From Mariprofundaceae bacterium (GTDB taxonomy: Bacteria; Pseudomonadota; Zetaproteobacteria; Mariprofundales; Mariprofundaceae): a stretch of DNA of 6,572 nt. The notes below the pieces were generated by a model. The model was not told the origin of the DNA and made no database searches. It was given only the letters and a program-made list of their open reading frames with translations. The translations under genes were made by a program, and so were the position numbers. The stretch is from the NCBI GenBank assembly GCA_030950865.1, contig JAUZQR010000193.1:1-6572 (forward strand), read 5' to 3'. Positions 1-6,254 of the stretch are shown piece by piece. Every line of letters starts with the position of its first letter. Position 1 is the stretch's first letter.

Positions 1-647
1 ATGGAAAAGGCAATGCGTTTTCCATCTGGAGAAACTGCAGGGTGGAACCCTTCACTTAAGCGTTTTTCAGAACCATCAGCGGAGATGCGTACAATATAAC
101 CGTGTGTTCCAGCGACTGCCCAATTGTTGAAATTATCCAAGTGTTGTTTTTTCATATGCTTATCATGACCATGCATAATAAGGCGTGTCGCAATCAGGCT
201 TCCATCTTTTAATAGAGTAATGTCTTTCAGCTTGCCAGTCAGCTCTTTGGCACGACGCATCAATCCTTCACCGCTAGCTGCTTTTTGCCATAAACCCAGT
301 GTACCCGTGCGGCTAGATAAAAAAGTAACATCATTGTTTAACCAAGCCACAGATCCCAAGGCTGCCAAATCATCAGTGACTGTATTCAAAGGGTCACCAT
401 TTTGTATGGCGCGTCGAGAAATCCAGTAGTTATTAGATTTGCCAGTGAGTGTTAATAGATATTTTCCATCGGGTGATACCTTGGGATACATTTCACTCTC
501 TTTGGGTTCTAAGGTGACAAGTTCGGCTGTATCGGCAGGCTCTTCTTTGGCTTGTTGCCCAGCACCTTCTAAAAATCCGAATAAGTCATTGGCTTGAGCG
601 TTTGAAATGCTCATGGTAAGGGCGATTAAGAGCAGTGTTTTTTTCAT
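1..647 (-). CDS. Exported TolB-like PD40 beta-propeller protein, partial (C-terminus beyond left edge)
   Basis: The reading frame is open from an ATG at 647 to the left edge, so only the first 215 residues are present and the stop lies outside the window. Residues 1-19 look like a Sec signal peptide: MKK, a hydrophobic stretch, then AQA before Asn20, so the mature protein should be periplasmic. Two TolB/PD40-type strands are visible, YPKVSPDGKYLL at about 54-65 and FHPAVSPDGKRIAFS at about 201-215. Both carry the SPDGK turn typical of WD40-like beta-propeller repeats. Between them lie less conserved propeller-like segments with aromatic and Gly-rich turns. An AAGGA ribosome binding site (656-660) lies 8 bases before the ATG. 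The gene follows the other TolB-like gene after 47 bases with no terminator visible, so the two are probably co-transcribed. Such repeats usually bind proteins, peptides or glycans; no catalytic motif is visible and I assign no specific function. The usual tol-pal neighbours are absent, so it should not be called TolB itself. Confidence 0.8.
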   Translation of the reverse strand, partial: MKKTLLLIALTMSISNAQANDLFGFLEGAGQQAKEEPADTAELVTLEPKESEMYPKVSPDGKYLLTLTGKSNNYWISRRAIQNGDPLNTVTDDLAALGSVAWLNNDVTFLSSRTGTLGLWQKAASGEGLMRRAKELTGKLKDITLLKDGSLIATRLIMHGHDKHMKKQHLDNFNNWAVAGTHGYIVRISADGSEKRLSEGFHPAVSPDGKRIAFS

Positions 648-694
648 GGGTATAATCCTTTTGGTGTTTATTTTATATCATGGAATAGGCTTTA

Positions 695-1783
695 TTAAAA
701 TTCAACTTGCCACAAGTTCCAGTCTGAGACTGTTTTATTTTGTGGCTTTTCAAGGCTTCGATTCGAATGGAAGATAAGTGTATGGTTATTTTTCCATGTT
801 ACGCCACCATCGGTAGCGTGAGCGGCATTGGTGATGCGGGTTGTTGCACCTGTTGCAATATTCATCACATAAATAGAGGTATGACGAACATTGCCTGCGC
901 TATCGCGGTTGGATACAAAGGCTAGTTGTTTACCATCGGGACTAAAAGCAGGTTCAAACTCGCCAAATGTGCCTGTGGTTAATTGTGTCAAGCCTGTACC
1001 ATCAATATTTTGCACCCATAAATCGTAATTGCCATTTACTTCACGGACAAAAGCGACTTGTTTACCATTGGGTGAAATTGAGCCATCAAAGGCGTTGGGT
1101 AACATGCTTAACTCGCTATTAGCACGTTTAAAAATAAACAATGATGGGCTATGTAGCTTATTATGTGTGCCTGTTTTAACGTCTCTGTATGCCATTTTGT
1201 AAGCGACATAATTGGAATTATAAATGCGCCAGTCTTGACCTAATAATTCGTTATTGTTGGGGTTAACAAATTCATTGAGTAGCTGATTGTGACGAATTTT
1301 CTGTAATGTGGCATCAAAGCACCATATTTTTGCATCAGGGGTGGCATTCAAATGACCTGGGACTAGCCCACCTCGAAACAGTGCCATATTGGCAATAGCA
1401 ATATGAGAGTCGCCCTTACCTTGCCAAAACCATGCAGATATAGGCCCAACACGGTTGCTAACGTAACCAATGCCACCATCCTTTAATGCAACACCTTGGC
1501 GTAGAACTTCATTTAACATCGTGGGGTCAACACGCTTGCCTTCCATATCGGTTTGATCGACAGGCACACGGACAACACTAAATGAATCCATATGATTTTC
1601 GTTATAAACCATAAACTTACCAGCCACTGTGGGATAAGTTAATGCATGTTTTTTATCAAACAATACAGATTCAACGGGAAACAGTTCTTTTTCAACTGCC
1701 TTGGCATGCCCAAGCATGGGTTCTGCCAACGCTGCAATTGCAATAACGCCTAAGCCTAATGATCTGATCCATAGCGTGTTCAT
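695..1783 (-). CDS. Exported TolB-like PD40 beta-propeller protein
   Basis: This is a complete 362-residue protein. The N-terminus has Arg7, a hydrophobic run at about 9-20 and a plausible signal-peptidase site after AKA (residue 29), so it is probably periplasmic. The last third holds the recognisable repeats. FDGSISPNGKQVAFV (232-246) is followed by a DLWVQNIDGTGLTQLT strand pair (254-269), then EPAFSPDGKQLAFVSNRD (277-294) and IYVMNIATGATTRIT (304-318). This is the classic PD40/TolB pattern of an SPDGK turn followed by a strand and 'xxxGxxxxLT'. The N-terminal two thirds are more divergent but contain similar short strands, such as GGIGYVSNR (103-111), so the whole may form one propeller. 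It has a single cysteine (Cys155) and no CXXCH haem motif. The start is set by AAAGGAG at 1789-1795, 5 bases before the ATG. A large palindrome and a -10-like element lie upstream. It is first of a tandem pair with the partial gene at 1-647. Its ligand or partner is unknown. Confidence 0.85.
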   Translation of the reverse strand: MNTLWIRSLGLGVIAIAALAEPMLGHAKAVEKELFPVESVLFDKKHALTYPTVAGKFMVYNENHMDSFSVVRVPVDQTDMEGKRVDPTMLNEVLRQGVALKDGGIGYVSNRVGPISAWFWQGKGDSHIAIANMALFRGGLVPGHLNATPDAKIWCFDATLQKIRHNQLLNEFVNPNNNELLGQDWRIYNSNYVAYKMAYRDVKTGTHNKLHSPSLFIFKRANSELSMLPNAFDGSISPNGKQVAFVREVNGNYDLWVQNIDGTGLTQLTTGTFGEFEPAFSPDGKQLAFVSNRDSAGNVRHTSIYVMNIATGATTRITNAAHATDGGVTWKNNHTLIFHSNRSLEKPQNKTVSDWNLWQVEF

Positions 1784-1823
1784 ACTCGCTCCTTTGTTCC
1801 GTGGGGTGCGGACATCGTGGCGC

Positions 1824-1829
1824 AGTATA
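1824..1829 (-). promoter_or_regulatory. Possible -10 element of the TolB-like gene promoter
   Basis: TATACT on the minus strand differs from TATAAT at one position and would put transcription start near 1817, about 34 bases before the ATG at 1783. The overlapping TATTAT at 1827-1832 is an alternative. At the expected spacing there is no recognisable -35 hexamer. That position is instead occupied by one arm of the palindrome at 1833-1863. This would fit a promoter controlled by a protein bound there, but that is inference. Confidence 0.4.
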
Positions 1830-1832
1830 ATA

Positions 1833-1863
1833 CATTCAATGTGATTCGCATCACATATGAATG
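1833..1863. promoter_or_regulatory. 31-base palindrome with Crp/Fnr-type core (TGTGA-N6-TCACA)
   Basis: The core at 1839-1856 is a perfect inverted repeat, ATGTGAT and ATCACAT around a 4-base centre. Outer arms CATTCA (1833-1838) and TGAATG (1858-1863) extend it to 13 base pairs per side with a single unpaired base at 1857. The core fits the known Crp-type site TGTGA-N6-TCACA exactly; the Fnr pattern TTGAT-N4-ATCAA differs at the outer positions. Its centre lies about 30 bases before the transcription start predicted from the -10 at 1824-1829. That is closer than the usual activator position near -41.5 and would suit repression or an undetected start site. Read as RNA from the minus strand, the same bases form a 13-pair hairpin closed by a GCGA loop (GNRA class). 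It has no U-tract, so it is a poor intrinsic terminator. Protein operator and RNA hairpin remain alternative readings. Confidence 0.55.
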
Positions 1864-1879
1864 CATTTTAATAGAGCAT

Positions 1880-2305
1880 TTATTTTGCGTTTAGAAACGT
1901 TTCAATGCGAGTGCGTATTTGATCGCGAACACGGCGGAACTCAAGCATGATTTCTTCTTCTGTTCCCTGCGCTTTGGCGGGGTCATCAAATGGCCAATGC
2001 TCACGTTTTCCCTGCATTGAAAAAATAGGGCAATGCACATCAGCATGGCTGCATACGGTCACCAATAAATCCAATGATTCCAAAATGGCAGTATCCACTA
2101 CTTCAGAAGCCTGTGTGGAAATATCGACACCCACTTCTTGCATTACAGCAATGGCGCGTGGGTTTTTACCATGTGCTTCAATACCGGCAGAGAAGGCTTC
2201 GTATTGATTGCCAGCCAAATGTTTTAGCCAGCCTTCAGCCATTTGTGAGCGGCATGAGTTGCCCGTACATAAAAATAAAACACGTTTTTTCTTTTTTGTA
2301 TTCAT
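1880..2305 (-). CDS. arsC: Arsenate reductase, thioredoxin-coupled (low-molecular-weight phosphatase fold)
   Basis: This 141-residue cytoplasmic enzyme reduces arsenate to arsenite, which Acr3 then exports. Residues 13-19 are CTGNSCR, the CX5R oxyanion-binding loop of the low-molecular-weight phosphatase fold, followed by SQMAEG. The other two redox cysteines are present as Cys85 and Cys92 in [12 protein letters not shown], with EHWPFDDPA shortly after. This is the three-cysteine relay of the Staphylococcus pI258 ArsC type, which uses thioredoxin rather than glutaredoxin; all catalytic residues appear intact. A TTG seven codons upstream (2324-2326) would also be in frame. I prefer the ATG at 2305 because GAGG (2312-2315) sits 6 bases before it and because it starts 2 bases after the acr3 stop, whereas the TTG would overlap acr3 by 19 bases. 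It is co-transcribed with acr3, and its ribosome binding site lies inside the acr3 coding sequence, so translation is probably coupled. Confidence 0.95.
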   Translation of the reverse strand: MNTKKKKRVLFLCTGNSCRSQMAEGWLKHLAGNQYEAFSAGIEAHGKNPRAIAVMQEVGVDISTQASEVVDTAILESLDLLVTVCSHADVHCPIFSMQGKREHWPFDDPAKAQGTEEEIMLEFRRVRDQIRTRIETFLNAK

Positions 2306-2307
2306 AT

Positions 2308-3345
2308 CTAACCTCGTTCGTACCAAACTTTACTACGGTTTACAATGGCAACAACTGAAAGCATAACAGGCACCTCTACCAACACACCCACAACCGTTGC
2401 CAAAGCTGCGCCAGATTCAAAGCCAAAAAGTGCAATAGCAGTTGCGACAGCCAGTTCAAAGAAATTGGATGCTCCAATCAATGCTGAAGGAGCTGCAATA
2501 CAATGGGCAACACCCAAGCGCTTGTTTAATAAATATGCCAAGCCTGATGTGAAATATACTTGGATGGTGATAGGGATTGCTAGCATAAGGATAACCAAAG
2601 GTTGTACTAAAATTTGTTTGCCTTGGAAAGCAAATAACAACACAATCATGAATAAAAGTGCGGTCATGGAATAAGGATCCATGCGTTGCAATGTGGGTTC
2701 TAAGGACTGTTTCTTTAATAAATATTTACGCCAAGAGTATGCGATCATAACAGGCACAAGAATATAAATTAAAACCGATAATAGTAAGGTGTTCCATGGG
2801 ATATGAATGGAAGCTATGCCAAGAAGAAGCCCTACAATGGGGGCAAAAGCAACAATCATAATCAGATCATTCAATGCCACCTGAGAAAGTGTAAATTGAG
2901 CATTACCCCCTGATAGTTTTGACCATACAAAAACCATGGCTGTACAGGGAGCGGCAGCGAGAATAACCAGACCCGCATAATAACTATCCCATTGTAGAGG
3001 GTCTAAATAGGCGGAAAATACATGGTAAATAAAAAACCAACCCAATAGTGCCATTGAAAAAGGTTTTACAAGCCAATTGATGCCAACGGTTACGATAATA
3101 CCATTGCGATGCTGCCAAACTTTATGCAGTGCGCTATAATCAATATTAAGCAGCATAGGTAAAATCATAATCCATATCAATATAGCGACACTTAAATTGA
3201 TATGTGCGATTTCAAAGCTACCCAAAGATAGTGTGAGTTCAGGGGCGATATTACCAAGCACGATACCTGTCAACATGCTTAAAAATACCCAGAGGGTTAA
3301 ATAGCGTGTGAAGAAACCCATTGCTGGTTGAATGTTGTTTGACAT
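2308..3345 (-). CDS. acr3: Arsenite efflux permease, Acr3 family
   Basis: This 345-residue inner-membrane protein exports arsenite using the proton motive force. Length and about ten hydrophobic segments fit the Acr3 (bile acid/sodium symporter-like) family and not the larger ArsB family. The two hallmark sites are present: [13 protein letters not shown] with Cys134, and [11 protein letters not shown] with Glu297, which match the cysteine and glutamate shown in the family to be needed for arsenite transport. The N-terminus, [21 protein letters not shown] (11-31), is also typical. An ATG four codons upstream (3357) is in frame, but GAGG at 3352-3355 lies 6 bases before the ATG at 3345 and none precedes 3357, so I use 3345. 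No arsA ATPase gene is nearby, so it should work alone. It is preceded by its own promoter and a probable ArsR operator, and followed after 2 bases by arsC. Confidence 0.96.
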   Translation of the reverse strand: MSNNIQPAMGFFTRYLTLWVFLSMLTGIVLGNIAPELTLSLGSFEIAHINLSVAILIWIMILPMLLNIDYSALHKVWQHRNGIIVTVGINWLVKPFSMALLGWFFIYHVFSAYLDPLQWDSYYAGLVILAAAPCTAMVFVWSKLSGGNAQFTLSQVALNDLIMIVAFAPIVGLLLGIASIHIPWNTLLLSVLIYILVPVMIAYSWRKYLLKKQSLEPTLQRMDPYSMTALLFMIVLLFAFQGKQILVQPLVILMLAIPITIQVYFTSGLAYLLNKRLGVAHCIAAPSALIGASNFFELAVATAIALFGFESGAALATVVGVLVEVPVMLSVVAIVNRSKVWYERG

Positions 3346-3351
3346 ATGGCA

Positions 3352-3355
3352 CCTC
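3352..3355 (-). promoter_or_regulatory. Ribosome binding site deciding the acr3 start
   Basis: GAGG on the minus strand lies 6 bases before the ATG at 3345. The alternative in-frame ATG at 3357-3355 overlaps this motif and has no Shine-Dalgarno-like sequence upstream, so it is unlikely to be used. Confidence 0.7.
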
Positions 3356-3369
3356 ATCTTGAGAGGCTA

Positions 3370-3397
3370 ATCATATCCTTAAATCCGAATATGTAAA
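3370..3397 (-). promoter_or_regulatory. Predicted sigma-70 promoter of acr3-arsC
   Basis: On the minus strand TTTACA (3397-3392, one mismatch to TTGACA) and TATGAT (3375-3370, one mismatch to TATAAT) are separated by 16 bases. Transcription would start near 3363, giving a leader of about 18 bases that carries the GAGG ribosome binding site. It is the best promoter match I see in the window. It lies in the arsR-acr3 gap, so acr3-arsC need not depend on transcription through arsR. Confidence 0.65.
3372..3393. promoter_or_regulatory. Probable ArsR operator overlapping the acr3 promoter
   Basis: An inverted repeat with arms CATATCC (3372-3378) and GAATATG (3387-3393) pairs at six of seven positions around an 8-base centre. 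It covers the whole spacer, four bases of the -10 and two of the -35 of the promoter at 3370-3397. A bound dimer would therefore block RNA polymerase. ArsR-family repressors typically bind AT-rich imperfect inverted repeats in such positions, and the gene for one ends 13 bases away. That the repeat is ArsR's own site is inference from position and symmetry. Confidence 0.55.
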
Positions 3398-3406
3398 TAA
3401 GTAGAT

Positions 3407-3724
3407 TTATATCCTATCTAGAATGGCTTGCAATTCTTTTGCATCTTGTTGTGTCTGAGGCTCATTCTGTTGTTGAATGATTTCTAAGAATGCCTGAGAT
3501 ATGTCGCCATGCAATTGATAATACATCCATTTTCCCTCTCGATGAGTGCTAACCAAATCCGCATGACGGAGTACGCTAAGGTGTCTTGAAATAGTGCTTT
3601 GAGGAAGCTGCAAAGCATCGACCAAATGGCATACACAAAGTTCATCATATTGACCGAGTAAAGAAAAAAGACGTAGACGAATCGGGTCACCCAGTGCTTT
3701 AAAGCTAGATGCTAATGATTGCAT
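3407..3724 (-). CDS. arsR: Arsenite-responsive repressor, ArsR/SmtB family
   Basis: This 105-residue winged-helix repressor would release DNA when arsenite or antimonite binds. The sensor motif is ELCVCHLV with Cys30 and Cys32 at the start of the DNA-binding helix region, the classic ArsR metalloid pair. The recognition helix is in QSTISRHLSVLRHADLV (42-58), followed by the wing HREGKWMYYQL (61-71). A third cysteine, needed in some ArsR types, is not present elsewhere, so binding would rely on the CVC pair plus another ligand such as His33; that is inference. The start ATG overlaps the stop of the upstream cytochrome gene by one base (TAATG). No Shine-Dalgarno sequence precedes it, so translation by termination-reinitiation is likely. 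No promoter is visible directly before it. The probable operator lies downstream, before acr3. Confidence 0.95.
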   Translation of the reverse strand: MQSLASSFKALGDPIRLRLFSLLGQYDELCVCHLVDALQLPQSTISRHLSVLRHADLVSTHREGKWMYYQLHGDISQAFLEIIQQQNEPQTQQDAKELQAILDRI

Positions 3725-3726
3725 TA
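3722..3726 (-). promoter_or_regulatory. TAATG stop-start overlap coupling the cytochrome gene to arsR
   Basis: The stop TAA (3726-3724) of the cytochrome gene shares its last A with the ATG (3724-3722) of arsR. The preceding 15 bases of the minus strand contain no purine-rich ribosome binding site. arsR translation is therefore probably dependent on ribosomes finishing the cytochrome gene. Confidence 0.7.
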
Positions 3727-4383
3727 AGGCGCTGGTTTGATGCGGGATATAATGTCATGCCCCTGACGTTGATGAAGAATGACCGCAAAAATATGCATAG
3801 CTAATAATGCTTCTAATCCACCCACGACAAGTTCATGAACTTTTGCAATCAATTCGACTAATTCTGTTTGGGGTGCGGTCACGCTCCAGTTAAAGTATAA
3901 CAATGTGCCTGTGACAGCCATGATAACAGAGCCCAATATAATCAAACCATGCACGCTACGCGCAACCGCTTCACCATCTTCAGGTGGTGCAAGCTTCATA
4001 GATTTCCAGCCAGCTAATTGTAATGTAACTTCGTCTCTTAACTGTTTTCGCCCATCAACTAGAAGCCAAGGGAAAAGGTGTCGCCAATTCGCGCCTGACA
4101 AGGATGTCATAGCAAGTAAGATGCGAATGATTAAAAGGCATGCAATAAACAGCCCTAGATATTCATGGACTTCAAACCCTAATGTTGCTTCGACTGGACC
4201 TGTGCCAGCATTATGATGACCTTCATGTGCAAGCGCAGGTGTAATAAAAGAGATGGAAGCTTGAGACTTTGCATTTACTTCGGGAACGTCCATCAATTCA
4301 CCCACAGCAAGCTGGGTAATCATACACAGTGCAAAAACACTATGAAAAATGCGAATGGGCTTGGCATAGCCTTGGTCAGTCAT
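3724..4383 (-). CDS. Cytochrome b561-type membrane protein with His-rich periplasmic insert
   Basis: This 219-residue protein has four predicted membrane helices in the pattern of bacterial cytochrome b561 / hydrogenase-type b cytochromes (about 14-30, 73-93, 143-165 and 183-204). Likely haem ligands are His14, His73 (EVHEYLG), His183 (KVHELV) and His197 (AMHIFAV). The 14-residue spacing of the last pair matches its neighbour at 4416-5000. Such proteins pass electrons between the quinone pool or periplasmic partners and other carriers. The stretch between helices 1 and 2 is 22 residues longer than in the neighbour and contains ALAHEGHHNAG (50-60) with three histidines. With an N-in topology it faces the periplasm and could bind a metal, which is speculative. 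The start follows AGAGGG (4391-4396) by 7 bases. It begins 32 bases after the preceding cytochrome gene and overlaps arsR by one base. Its electron donor and acceptor are unknown. Confidence 0.85.
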   Translation of the reverse strand: MTDQGYAKPIRIFHSVFALCMITQLAVGELMDVPEVNAKSQASISFITPALAHEGHHNAGTGPVEATLGFEVHEYLGLFIACLLIIRILLAMTSLSGANWRHLFPWLLVDGRKQLRDEVTLQLAGWKSMKLAPPEDGEAVARSVHGLIILGSVIMAVTGTLLYFNWSVTAPQTELVELIAKVHELVVGGLEALLAMHIFAVILHQRQGHDIISRIKPAP

Positions 4384-4415
4384 ATTGATTCCCTCTATAA
4401 AATATTTGCTGTATA

Positions 4416-5000
4416 TTAGTTTTTTAGACTAAAAATACGTTGGAACATTGGGTGCCCAAACAGTCGATGGATAATCACCATGCCGACATGCCCAAAGATA
4501 TAAATCCAAAGCACTTCGCCTAATACTTCATGTAGTTCTTTCATATCATGGATAAAACCAAGCATTTTACCGCTTTCTTCCATGCCGTATAACATCATTG
4601 CACCTGATATACCCAATGCTAAAACCAATAACAAACCCAATCCATGTACAGTTCCTGCTAGATAGTCTTCTTTGTCAGGAGCAGGAAAATTGCCCTTAAA
4701 CCAGCCTGGAATGTCTGTGAATATTTCTTTTTTAAGACCTTTTAAACCATTGCTTGTGAAGTAAGGAAATAAACGAGCCCAGCCGCCTTCAGAGCCGACA
4801 AATCCCCACAAAACACGCAACAAAATAAGCGTTAAGGCAATCATGCCAATCCATTCGTGCATTTCGAAGAAGAAAATCTGCATATCTTCGCGAATACGAC
4901 CTGGTTTGGGTCGTTTCATAAGCTCTTCGCTCAATAATTGCAGAGGAACAAGCAGGGCAAAACCCCAGTGTAAGAGACGTGTTACTTTATCGTAATGCAT
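4416..5000 (-). CDS. Cytochrome b561-type membrane protein
   Basis: This 194-residue four-helix membrane protein of the bacterial cytochrome b561 / Ni,Fe-hydrogenase b-type family probably carries two haem b groups. Candidate axial ligands are His11 (RLLHWGF), His48 (EMHEWIG), His157 (ELHEVLG) and His171 (FGHVGMV). The intervals of 37 residues (11 to 48) and 14 residues (157 to 171) match what I recall for E. coli CybB. His119 (TVHGLG) at the start of helix 3 is also shared with the paralogue downstream. Both proteins have a long cytoplasmic loop between helices 2 and 3 that begins with LFPY or LFPW and includes GW. Its AAGGAG ribosome binding site (5009-5014) overlaps the argG stop codon and lies 8 bases before the ATG, so it is almost certainly in the arg transcript. 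It may serve quinone-linked electron transfer, but the partner is not identifiable. Confidence 0.88.
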   Translation of the reverse strand: MHYDKVTRLLHWGFALLVPLQLLSEELMKRPKPGRIREDMQIFFFEMHEWIGMIALTLILLRVLWGFVGSEGGWARLFPYFTSNGLKGLKKEIFTDIPGWFKGNFPAPDKEDYLAGTVHGLGLLLVLALGISGAMMLYGMEESGKMLGFIHDMKELHEVLGEVLWIYIFGHVGMVIIHRLFGHPMFQRIFSLKN

Positions 5001-5008
5001 GTGTACTG

Positions 5009-5014
5009 CTCCTT
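5009..5014 (-). promoter_or_regulatory. Ribosome binding site overlapping the argG stop
   Basis: AAGGAG on the minus strand shares two bases with the TAA stop of argG (5015-5013) and lies 8 bases before the cytochrome ATG at 5000. The gap of 12 bases leaves no room for a terminator or promoter, which argues for one transcript across argG and the cytochrome gene. Confidence 0.8.
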
Positions 5015-6242
5015 ATTTTCCTGCTAACTGATTCATTCGCAAGCGCAGTGCGTTTAATTTGATAAAGCCATCAGCATCTTTTTGATTATATGCGCCTTCA
5101 TCATCTTCAAAAGTGCATAGTCGTTCATCAAACAATGAATCATCTGACTTGCGACCCACAACCATGGTATTGCCCTTATACAATTTCAAACGCACGGTAC
5201 CATTCACTGTCGTTTGTGATGCATCAATGGCTGATTGCATCATGCGTGTTTCAGGTGCGAACCAATAACCATTATAAATAAGTTTTGCATAACGAGGCAT
5301 GAGCTCATCTTTCAAATGTGCAGCTTCACGGTCGACTGTAATCGATTCAATTGCGCGATGTGCCTTTAGCATAATCGTGCCGCCAGGTGTTTCATAACAG
5401 CCGCGTGATTTCATGCCAACGTAACGGTTTTCCACAATATCAATACGTCCGATACCATGCTTGCCACCCAAACGATTTAATTCACGTAATACTTGTGCAG
5501 GTGTCATTAAAACATCATTAATGGCGACAATATCACCGCCTTTGTATGTTAATTCGATATATTCAGCTTCATCAGGCGCATTTTCAGGGGAAACAGACCA
5601 ACGCCACATGGATTCAGAGGGTTCAGCCCAAGGGTCTTCCAAATCATAACCTTCATAAGAGATATGTAATAAATTCGCATCCATGGAATAAGGCGACTTA
5701 CTTCCAGCGCGTTTACGTTCCACTTCAATACCGTGTTTATCACAATATGCCAACATATCATTGCGCGAATTCAAATTCCATTCGCGCCACGGGGCAATGA
5801 CTTTTACGTCAGGCTTTAAAGCATAAAAACCCAGCTCAAAACGTACTTGGTCGTTACCCTTGCCTGTTGCGCCATGCGCGACGGCATCGGCACCTTCGAT
5901 ATTGGCAATTTCAATCATGCGTTTGGAAATTAATGGGCGAGCAATAGATGTGCCCAATAAATATTCCCCTTCATAAATAGCATTGGCACGAAACATCGGG
6001 AAAACAAAATCACGCACATACTCTTCAGTTAAATCATCAATATAAATCGCCGATGCACCGCAAGCCTCTGCTTTGATACGTGCATCTTCGACTTCTTCAC
6101 CCTGCCCAATATCGGCAGTAAATGTAACCACTTCACATTGATATGTATCTTGTAGCCATTTCAAAATAATGGAAGTGTCCAGCCCTCCAGAGTAGGCTAG
6201 AACAACCTTGTTTACATTTGTTTTTGACATATGAACTGACAT
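5013..6242 (-). CDS. argG: Argininosuccinate synthase
   Basis: This 409-residue cytoplasmic enzyme joins citrulline and aspartate using ATP (releasing AMP and pyrophosphate) to give argininosuccinate, the step after ornithine carbamoyltransferase in arginine synthesis. Clear family motifs are the ATP pyrophosphatase loop AYSGGLDTS (16-24), TADIGQGEE (42-50), GTSIARP (97-103), [14 protein letters not shown] (123-136), SPYSMDANL (183-191) and LEDP (201-204). The length is typical for the family and nothing appears truncated. Three in-frame starts compete: TTG at 6254, ATG at 6242 and ATG at 6230. GGAG (6249-6252) lies 6 bases before 6242, while 6230 has no ribosome binding site, so I choose 6242. 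It follows argF by 12 bases and precedes the cytochrome genes by 12, which suggests a single operon. No ARG box can be seen because the argF promoter is outside the window. Confidence 0.97.
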   Translation of the reverse strand: MSVHMSKTNVNKVVLAYSGGLDTSIILKWLQDTYQCEVVTFTADIGQGEEVEDARIKAEACGASAIYIDDLTEEYVRDFVFPMFRANAIYEGEYLLGTSIARPLISKRMIEIANIEGADAVAHGATGKGNDQVRFELGFYALKPDVKVIAPWREWNLNSRNDMLAYCDKHGIEVERKRAGSKSPYSMDANLLHISYEGYDLEDPWAEPSESMWRWSVSPENAPDEAEYIELTYKGGDIVAINDVLMTPAQVLRELNRLGGKHGIGRIDIVENRYVGMKSRGCYETPGGTIMLKAHRAIESITVDREAAHLKDELMPRYAKLIYNGYWFAPETRMMQSAIDASQTTVNGTVRLKLYKGNTMVVGRKSDDSLFDERLCTFEDDEGAYNQKDADGFIKLNALRLRMNQLAGK

Positions 6243-6248
6243 TACAAA

Positions 6249-6252
6249 CTCC
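6249..6252 (-). promoter_or_regulatory. Ribosome binding site deciding the argG start
   Basis: GGAG on the minus strand lies 2 bases after the argF stop (TAA, 6257-6255) and 6 bases before the ATG at 6242. It supports that ATG over the upstream TTG (6254) and the internal ATG (6230). Confidence 0.7.
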
Positions 6253-6254
6253 AA

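Larger units (their letters stand above)
1784..1879 (-). other. Intergenic region between arsC and the TolB-like pair
   Basis: This 96-base gap is the longest non-coding stretch in the window. It holds, in transcription order, the arsC 3' flank, a 31-base imperfect palindrome (1833-1863), a TATACT -10-like hexamer (1824-1829), a short GC-rich stretch and the AAAGGAG ribosome binding site of the TolB-like gene. No intrinsic terminator with a U-tract follows arsC, so either readthrough or factor-dependent termination is expected. Confidence 0.7.

Noticed and set aside
1797..1816. Short GC-rich inverted repeat (TCCG/CGGA) upstream of the TolB-like gene
   Set aside because: Only four pairs around a 7-base loop; expected by chance and with no associated signal.
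1833..1882. Intrinsic terminator for acr3-arsC
   Set aside because: The hairpin is strong, but on the minus strand it is followed by a mixed AT sequence with no T-run. The plus-strand side has only four T in a row and no gene ending there.
1947..2207. Plus-strand open frame opposite arsC, and similar plus-strand frames at 220-429, 2345-2674, 3905-4216 and 5546-5800
   Set aside because: Each lies entirely or almost entirely opposite a well-supported minus-strand gene, has no recognisable domain, and shows composition expected of antisense shadows.
2306..2326. TTG start that would extend ArsC by 7 residues
   Set aside because: It overlaps the acr3 coding end, while the ATG at 2305 has GAGG 6 bases upstream and sits 2 bases after the acr3 stop. 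The extra residues precede the conserved start of the family.
3484..3690. Second minus-strand frame inside arsR, and 5549-5761 inside argG
   Set aside because: Shifted reading of conserved coding sequence; the true frames carry the ELCVC and argininosuccinate synthase motifs.
4384..4440. Promoter or ArsR-like operator before the second cytochrome gene
   Set aside because: The region is AT-rich and has a short AATAT/ATATT repeat (4402-4418), but no -35/-10 pair with good spacing and no match to the acr3 operator arms.
6243..6254. TTG start that would extend ArgG by 4 residues
   Set aside because: The good ribosome binding site (GGAG, 6249-6252) overlaps this codon and is placed correctly for the ATG at 6242.
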